Shown one piece after another: positions 10,144 to 19,300 of a DNA stretch of 64,000 nt. This DNA is from Opacimonas sp002292215 (GTDB lineage Bacteria > Pseudomonadota > Gammaproteobacteria > Enterobacterales > Alteromonadaceae), in NCBI GenBank assembly GCA_943846745.1, contig OX044360.1, positions 2,108,001 to 2,172,000 of the forward strand. Direction: 5' to 3'. Every line of letters starts with the position of its first letter. Within the stretch, counting starts at the first letter, position 1. The position numbers were made by a program, and so were the translations under genes. Below the pieces are notes generated by a model that was not told where the DNA came from, made no database searches, and worked only from the letters and a program-made list of their open reading frames with translations.

Positions 10144-10358
10144 GTCAGTGGAATGATGCCGTAGTTGGACGTTAGATGAGAGAACGAATGCGTTTACCAG
10201 ATGTTACTGCCCGCTACTATTAAGTATGTTCTAGGTCGGGATGTTCAGGATTTAACCGCAAAATATTAGAGAAAGGAGGTTTAAAAATAAATATATGCTC
10301 TTTTTCGAGATTAATATAGGATAAGGTATTTTTTAATACATGTTAGAGCACATTAAAA

Positions 10359-13300
10359 ATGAAGATACAACTACCTCAAATCTTTATCGCTAGTGCGAAT
10401 AAAATAAAAATGACTCTCTGTCGACTACCTTTTATTAAATTTACACTTATAGTTGCTCTGTTCAGCATCTTCACTAGCCAAATTGTTATTGCTCAAGATT
10501 CAGAGTTGCCTATCGCCAGTTATGGCACTTCATCCGAAACATCAAATAACTATCTTTATAATTTCGGAAGTGGTGGCAACAAAGGTAGCGACAAGTGCAG
10601 TAGCCCCGGCGATGGTAAAAATGGAGACAGTGCTACTGATATGATCGGCAACAAAACATTTCAAGCACTTTTGCCTGTTGAGGTTCAGCAAAGTGCAGCG
10701 TCATTTCCTACAAGTGGCCTTGTGGCAATTTCTTCTGGTGGCGATGGTGGGAAGGGTGGAAGTCCGGATTGTTCAGGTGCTGAAAATAAAGCTGGAAAAG
10801 GCGGTGGTGATGGCGGTGCTGGCGGACTAATTGATGTGACATTTGATTATCAATCTGGAGATTCGGCGATTAAACAATATATGGGCACCGGGATTTTTGC
10901 CTACTCAGTTGGCGGTAACGGTGGCGATGGCGGGAAAGGTCATAAGGATGGTAATGGTGGTGACGGTGGTTCAGCTGGAGATGGCGGGTCTGTAAATGTT
11001 GTAAATTATGTCAATATTGACAGTGTTGGGTTTGATGATGACTTATATCCAAAATTAGGTTATGACATTGTTTTTTCTAAGGATTCGCCTTTTGGTGAAA
11101 GCCAGGAAACTGCTACGTATGTCGATACATCGGGTAAAAAAAATCAAATAGTCTATGACTTTCCAGTCTATGAAGGCAGTTATGGCATTTGGGCGCAAAG
11201 CGCCGGTGGTTGGGGTGGCGATGGTGGTAGCGGCGGAAGTGGGGGTAACGGTGGGAAAGGTCGCCAAGGGGGAGTGGGAGGTGACGTATCGGTTGCCAAT
11301 TATGGATATATTAATACGCCGTTAGCAATACCAATATTTGCGCAAAGTATTGGGGGTAACGGGGGCGATGGTGGCAGTGGACACTCGTCATGGGCGGGTC
11401 TTGATAATGGCAAGGGAGGCAAGGGCGGCTATGGTTCTGCAGCCGGTAAGGTAACAGTTAATAACGAAGGTAACCTCACCTCAGCACTCCAGGGTGGCTT
11501 CGGTATTTTTGCACAGTCAGTAGGCGGTGGAGGAGGTGCGGCAGGTGCTACAGCGGGCTTAACGGCCCTCGGGGCATCGGGTGGCGATGCGGCTCCTGGC
11601 GATGTCACCACGGTAACGAATTCAGGTTACATAGAAGTCAGTGGTGCGTCTTCGATAGGCATCTACGCACAAAGTGTTGGCGGAGGAGGTGGTACTGGTG
11701 GTCTAGCTGTCGGCGAAGTGAGCGTAGGAGGTTCAGGCGGTAGTGGCGGCAGTGGCGCAAATGTTTATGTGAGTAACTCAGGACATATCTATACCGGTGG
11801 TTCGTGTACATCATACGACGAAACTAACGGTGAGTGCACAGCAGCCAGTAGTCAGGCATCAACTTTTGATTCCAACGGCGGTGCCTTTGGTATTATGGCA
11901 CAATCGGTTGGTGGCGGCGGTGGCCTAGGTGGCATGGGCTTGTCAGCTAGTTTTGGTACAGGCCCCTCATTAGCGTTCGGTGGTAGTGGTGGTGACGGCG
12001 GCGCAGGTGGTGATGTTTCGGTTATCAACACAGGTACGCTGTGGACAATAGAACCTAACTCAGCGGGTTTGCTTGCACAATCAGTTGGCGGTGGTGGTGG
12101 TTCGGGTGGTGGTGCTGTTGCAGTGTCTGTGTCATTTGGGGCTGCCTTTGGTGGCTCGGGTGCAGAAGGTGGCGACGGTGGAAGTGGATCACAAGGTGGT
12201 GTAGTAGGTGTTAATTGCGGAAGCACAGAAAGTATTAGTTCAATATGTAGTAATTTCGATACCTTAGTTAATTCTGCCGTATCCGCTGATGCGAGTATTA
12301 GCACATCAGGCGCTGGCTCGCCAGGTATTCTCGCGCAATCAGTCGGCGGCGGTGGCGGTAATGGCGGATTTGCTGTTGCTTTTAGTGCTTCATTGGAGGG
12401 CGCTATTAGTGAAGCTTATGGTGGTTCGGGTGGAAACGGTGGCCAAGGTAGCGATGTATTTGCTTCTCCCTATGGCGTCGATATAACAACTTTCGGTTCA
12501 GATTCACCGGGTATTATTGCGGCATCGATTGGTGGTGGTGGCGGTAATGGTGGAAATTCTGTATCCGGTGCTGTGTCAGGTGGACTTGCGTTGACTATGA
12601 GCATGGGAGGATCAGGAGGTGCTGGTGGGGATGCTGGTGTTGTAGAGATAAATAACAGTCACATAATGGATCCATCAGGAAATCTCTTAACTGCGAGTAC
12701 AATTAACACCAGTGGGGACCGATCATTTGGTCTTATTGCACAGTCCATTGGCGGAGGCGGTGGCAGCGGCGGCTCAAGTGTAAGCGCTTCAGTAGGAGGG
12801 GTTGTTGCATTAGATTTCTCTATTGGTGGTTCGGGTGGCGAAGGAAATTCATCATCAGAAGTGCAAATTACAAACGTGGGTGAAGTAAAAACAACAGGCT
12901 TAGGTTCAAGTGCTATTGTTGCTCAATCCATCGGAGGTGGTGGGGGTAACGCAGGGTATGCGTTATCTGCAGGTGCCTCTGTAGGTGTCTCAGCCAGTAT
13001 AGCGATTGGCGGTTCTGGCGGTGCAGGAGGCAATGGTGCTGATGTAACCGTCAATAATACCGGTATTTTAGAGAGTACTGGCGGTGGCGCAGGTGCCTTA
13101 ATAGCACAGTCAATCGGTGGTGGCGGCGGAAATGGTGGGTTTGCTACTGCCGGCTCGATGTCGTTAGGTGCCGCTGGTTCGTTAGGCATTGGCGGTTCTG
13201 GCGGTTCGGGAGCTGAATCAGGCAAGGTCTCCGTGACTAACTCCGGTGCGATTACTGCAGGTCTCAATGGGATTGATAATTCCCCGGGTAGTAACCCTGC

Positions 13301-16300
13301 CATTTTGGCTCAGTCTATTGCCGGTGGTGGTGGTAGTGGTGGTTTTGCAGCCGGTGCAGCTGCAGCAGAGGGCTCTGCTGCATTATCCTTTGGTGGAGAA
13401 GGTGGCAGTGGAGGAAAGTCAAGTTCGGTGACAGTTGATAATATGGGTGATATCACGTCCTATGGTAATTTGTCTCCTGGCCTTATTGCACAAAGCTTTG
13501 GTGGTGCCGGTGGTAATGGTGGGCTTGCAATGTCTGGTGCATTATCAGCAGAGGCCGGTAGTTTTGCGTTAAGCTTTGGCGGAGACGGTGGCACTGGAGG
13601 GGGAGCAGATGAGGTGACCGTTACTTCAGGTGGCACAATTATTACGAGAGGTGATTTGTCGTCCGGGCTTGTGGCACAAAGTGTCGGTGGTTCAGGGGGA
13701 AATGGAGGGTCATCAATTGCAGGCTCAGCATCGGTAAGTGACTCACTAAGTGCCGCTGTTGGAGGTGGTGGTGCAACAGGGGGCGAATCATCTAAAGTCG
13801 TTGTTGAAGTTCAAAGCTCAATTTATACAGATGGTGACCAATCGACAGGCGTTGTAGGTCAGTCAATTGGTGGTTCTGGCGGTAATGGCGGTAACGCACT
13901 CGCCGGCAGTATTAGTGCTGGAGCATCCGCTAGCCTTGCCGTGGGTGGTGGGGGTGGTGGTGGCGGTACTTCCGGCGACGTTAAATTGAGTACATCCAAG
14001 AATTCTAATGAAGATTTTGCAATTGTTACTAACGGTGTCTTGTCAGCCGGGCTGCTTGCTCAATCGATTGGTGGCTCGGGCGGTAATGGGGGGTTCAGTT
14101 CTTCTGCGGGTATTTCTGCCGGAGAATCAGCGAGCTTTTCGCTCGCCGGCGATGGCGGCTTAGGCGGCACATCTGGGAGTGTTTCTATATCCACATTAGG
14201 ATATACAGTTATTACTCAACAAGACGGTTCCGATGGCATAGTTGCCCAGTCAATTGGTGGGAATGGCGGTAATGGTGGATTTGCGGCCAGTGCCGCTGTG
14301 TCTGCTGGAGCAGCGAGTCTCGCCATCGGTGGAACGGGTGCCACAGGCGGTTCTTCTGGTCAAGCAACAATTAATAATCAATCTAATATTACAACGTATG
14401 GCTCATCGTCCTCTGCATTAATAGCACAGTCGATTGGTGGTGCCGGAGGTAATGGTGGTTTTAGTGTTGGGGGGGCGGTGTCTAGTGAAGGCAGTGTATC
14501 TGTTAATCTAGGTGGTGATGGAGGTGAGGGCGGTACCAGCAGTTCGGTTGCGGTCACCAATGAAGGTGTACTTCAAACTTCGAATGATCATTCTTCGGGA
14601 CTAATTGCTCAATCAATTGGTGGTGTTGGCGGGAATGGAGGAATGGCAGCTGGTGGCGGTTTCTCAGGCGGGGGTTCGGTATCGGTTGATGTTGGTGGCA
14701 GCGGGGCTGGAGGTGGTCAAGCAAGCTCAGTGAGTGTTGTTAATAGTGGAGAAATTGGTGCTAAAGGGTATCTATCCTCGGGCGTATTAGCTCAATCGAT
14801 TGGTGGTTCTGGTGGTAATGGCGGTGTCAGCGCGAGTGCCTCGGCGGGTGTAGATGGCAGTTTTTCTGCTAGTATCGGAGGTGCCGGTGGTGCAGGTGCT
14901 AATGCCAAAAGCGTGAGTGTTGATAATTATGCTGCAGTGTCAAGTTCTGGTGATTTGGCTAGTGCGATTGTAGCGCAATCAATAGGAGGTAACGGAGGTA
15001 ATGGAGGGAACGCGATTTCAGGTAGCCTTAGTAGTAATATCTCTGTGTCGGGTTCACTTGGTGGAGATGGTGGAGATGGTGGTACAGCGGGTACGGTAAG
15101 CTTGTCGTTGATAAATAATGGATATTACGATATCACACAGTCATTTACATGCTCGCCGTTTTTATCGAAGGATTATTGTGAAGAACAAGAAGCTGAAATT
15201 GAAGCACAGAATGCCGCTGCTTTGGCTGCGGCTGATGGAAATTCCTCAAACTATATCGTGTCGACAAAGGGTGATTTATCATCGGCACTGGTAGCTCAAT
15301 CTATTGGCGGTGGCGGCGGTAATGGTGGTTCTAGTGCATCAGTGTCAGGGTCGAAGTCTGTTGCTATAAGTGCAGCTGTCGGAGGCGAAGGCGCTTCAGG
15401 TGGCTCCTCAAATTCAGTTATTCTTAGTACTGATTCTAAAACGACATTACAAACCGAAGGTAACGGTTCGTCAGCTATTGTAGCGCAGTCTATCGGTGGT
15501 AGCGGTGGCAATGGCGGTTCTTCTGTGTCAGGTGCATTTACTACAGGTACTGAGGGTAAGCCTGTATCATTGGCTGTAGGTGGTAGTGCAGGTGAAGGCG
15601 CAAGTGCGGACTTAGTTCAAGTTAATATAGCAAGCTCAGAAATTAAAACGAATGGCTTGAATGCCTTGGGTATCATTGCGCAATCAATCGGTGGCAGTGG
15701 GGGTAATGGCGGCACTGCGCAAAGCCTAAGTCTCGCTAATCCAACTAGTCAAACTGTTGCCGCATCGGTCTCAATTGGCGGCAATGGTGGTGATGGCGGC
15801 AAGTCTGGTAATGTTTCAGTTACTCAGGTGGGTGATGTCCGCACAGGTAGCGCATCGACTAAATCTGGCGGATCTATTGCTATTTTAGCGCAATCGATTG
15901 GTGGTGGTGGGGGTAACGGGGGTAACGCGACGACCAATTCGATTGCGGGTAAAGCCTCAGTAGCAATGAGCGTAGGTGGCGGCGGTGGTGATGGAGGTTC
16001 AATTGCCGGTAACGTAACAGTGTTGAGCAATAAGGATCAAACTACGGGTGCTATTACAACTTATGGTGCGCAATCAGTTGCAATTCTTGCGCAATCTATT
16101 GGGGGTAACGGAGGTAATGGCGGCTGGTCACAATCGAGTGCGTCGAGTAATAAATACTCTGTATCGGCGGCAATGGGTGGTACCGGTGGCGAAGGCGATG
16201 AAGCCGGCTCAGTCCGTGTAGAAACGGGTGGTAGTATTACCACCTATGGTCACCAAGCCTTTGGTATATCGGCACAATCGATTGGTGGCGGTGGTGGTAA

Positions 16301-19300
16301 TGGTGGCGCCGCATCATCTGAGGCTGGCTCCAGCCCTGGTAGTGCAGAAGCGGGTATTTCAGCCATTGTTGGCTCTGGGTTGAAACAAGCAGGATTGCCC
16401 GGAGCCGCAGCTACTTATATTGCGGAAAATGCTGTTGCAGGCGCGGCAAGTGATGATGAAGAGACTGATGGCAGTAACGATGAGGGTATCTCTGCCTCTT
16501 TTGCTCTCGGTGGGTCTGGGGGGAAAGGCGGTGTAGCTAGTACCGTTAATGTTAACGCGGCAACAGCCATCACTACTAAGGGTGATGGCGCGCACGGTAT
16601 TATCGCCCAGTCCATTGGTGGTGGTGGCGGTACGGGTGGCTCTAGCAGTAGTAGCGCTGAAGGTGGTAAGTACTCTACCGCGCTGTCTGTCGGCGGCTCA
16701 GGCTCTAAAGGTGCCATATCAGATGTGGTAAGTGTTTCAAGCACAGAGTTAATAATGACTACTGGGCACCATTCAATTGGTATCTACGCGCAATCAATCG
16801 GTGGTGGAGGTGGCTCAGGTGGTGCTAGCAGCGCTTCAGATACAGCAGGTGAAAGTGGTATTGCCGCGGTCAGCATGGGCATCGGTGGCAAAGGAGCTGA
16901 TGGTGGTAGCTCTGGAGATACAGAAGATACATTAGTCGTTAACGTGCAAAATGATGGTGAGATCAGAACCGGTGGCATGAACTCTGCAGGTATTTACGCA
17001 CAGTCAATTGGTGGCGGTGGCGGTAATGGCGGATCTAGTAAAGTATCTGCATCAATTGCCGAGCCCGATGAGGATGAAGATGGAGATGATGGTACATCAA
17101 GTGCCGGTACGGGTAACTCAGAACAAGGTAGTACTGATGTGGCTAGTAATTCTTCTTCGGCAGGTGTGGCTAAAAAAGGGGAAGGTACAGAAGCCGATGA
17201 GGGAGGTAGCGGGGCTGGGGCAGATAAAGGCACAGCTGTTGGCTTAAGTGTGGGCGGTTTTGGTGGTGACGGTGCGTTTGCGAACAATGTTCAGGTTAGC
17301 AATAAAGGTTTAATCACAACCGGCTTTGCAGAGTCTATAGATCAATCACAGAAAAATGCATTAAGAGGTCTTTCTGATAATTCTATTGCTATTTTTGCTC
17401 AATCTGTAGGTGGCGGTGGCGGCAACGCTGGTTCATCAACAAGCAATGCTGATGCAAGTAAAAATAGTGTTTCGTTGGCAATGGGTGGCAATGGTGGAAC
17501 AGGTGGTCATGCAGGTAGCGTTACAGTAAACAATAGAGGAGCACTGTATAGTTACGGCAATCACTCGACAGCTATTTTTGCGCAAAGTGTTGGTGGTGGT
17601 GGCGGTAATGGAGGTAACTCTAGTGTTTCAACCGGTGAAGGTGGAAGCAACGCTGTAGCATTCGGCCTTGGCGGCAGCGGTGGTGGTGCAGGTGATGGTG
17701 GCGATGTTGTTGTAACTAATACATTGAGTGCTGATGGTACCATTACCACCCTAGGAGCATCGGCTTACGGTATGTTTGCGCAGAGTGTAGGCGGTGGCGG
17801 TGGTAATGGTGGCAGTGTCACTGCATCAGCTACATCAAGTGATGGTGGAGATGAAGAGGAATCAGATGAAAATAGCGCCAGTACGGGTGATGGACAAACA
17901 TCTGCCGAAACAGACAGCGGTGTGGCTGTTGCCGCGGGTTTAGGTGGCAGTGGTGGCGCGGGTGGTGATGCAGGTGATGTGACATTAACTAGTAAACAAG
18001 GTTCTATTAAAACGGGTGGAGATAATAGTGCTGCTATCTTTGCTCAATCGGTTGGCGGCGGTGGTGGTAACTCTGGCTCAACAACGACCGAATCTAACGG
18101 TGGTGCATATAATGCAAGCTTTGCCATGGGACTGGCTGGCGGCAAAGGTGGTAAGGCTGGATCAGTCGATATTAACGTATCGACTGATATTTCCACGAGG
18201 GGCTCACATGCAGCGGGTATTTTTGCACAGAGCGTCGGCGGCGGTGGCGGTAATGGAGGATCATCAAGTTCTACCAGCAGTACGTCGAGTGGCAGTGCAT
18301 CTGTTTCTATGGCGTTGGGTGCCGATGCTGGCGATGGCAATAAAGGTGGTTCTGTCATCGCCAGTCAAATTGGTCAGATATCGACATTGGGCGATTCATC
18401 TTTTGGATTGTTTGCTCAGTCAGTTGGTGGTGGCGGTGGCAACGGCGGTTCGAGCCAGTCAAGTGCCTCTGGTGGCGACGCAGCGGTAAGTTTTTCGCTG
18501 GGTGGTACTGGTGGTACAGGTGCAGAAGGTGGCGATGTCTCGGTTTATGCTGCGGGTGGAGTTGCTACGCAAGGGGATAATGCCCAAGGCTTGTTTGTTC
18601 AGTCAATCGGCGGCGGTGGTGGTAATGGTGGCTCGTCTTCTGCCACTAGTGGTAATGGTGGCGATGCAAATGTTGACTTAAGTATCGGCGGCAGTGGCGC
18701 TGTAGGTGCTAATGGGGGAGTTGTAGTGGTGTCAACAAGCATTGCTGATTACAATACGATAAACCTAACAACCATGGTTCAAGACCCAAACTCAGAGATC
18801 ATAACATCCGGCCATAATGCACAGGGAATTTTTGCACAGTCGGTGGGCGGTGGTGGCGGAAACGGTGGGTCGAGCTCAACCGCCTTTAATAGCGACGATG
18901 ATAATAAAAATACTACCAGCGTTGGTTTATCACTCGGAGGTAGCGCTGGTGGCGGTGGTAACGGCAGTACCGTCGAGGTAACAAGTTCTTTAGATATTTT
19001 AACAATAGGCGATAACGCTCAAGCTCTGCTAGCACAGTCTGTAGGTGGCGGTGGTGGTAATGGCGGCAGTGCCTCAACGGCATCAGCGGCGGGCGAAACA
19101 TCAAACTTCAGTTTAGCCATTGGTGCTTCGGGTGGCGACGGGGGTAATGCTCAAAAAGTGACTGTAAATGGTAGTTCAAATTTCACTACTAAGGGCTTAG
19201 GTTCAGCTGCAATAGTTGCACAAAGTATTGGTGGCGGTGGTGGTAATGCTGGGGCAAGTCATAACAATGCCTTGGGTTATTTATCTTCTACAGTTAATCA

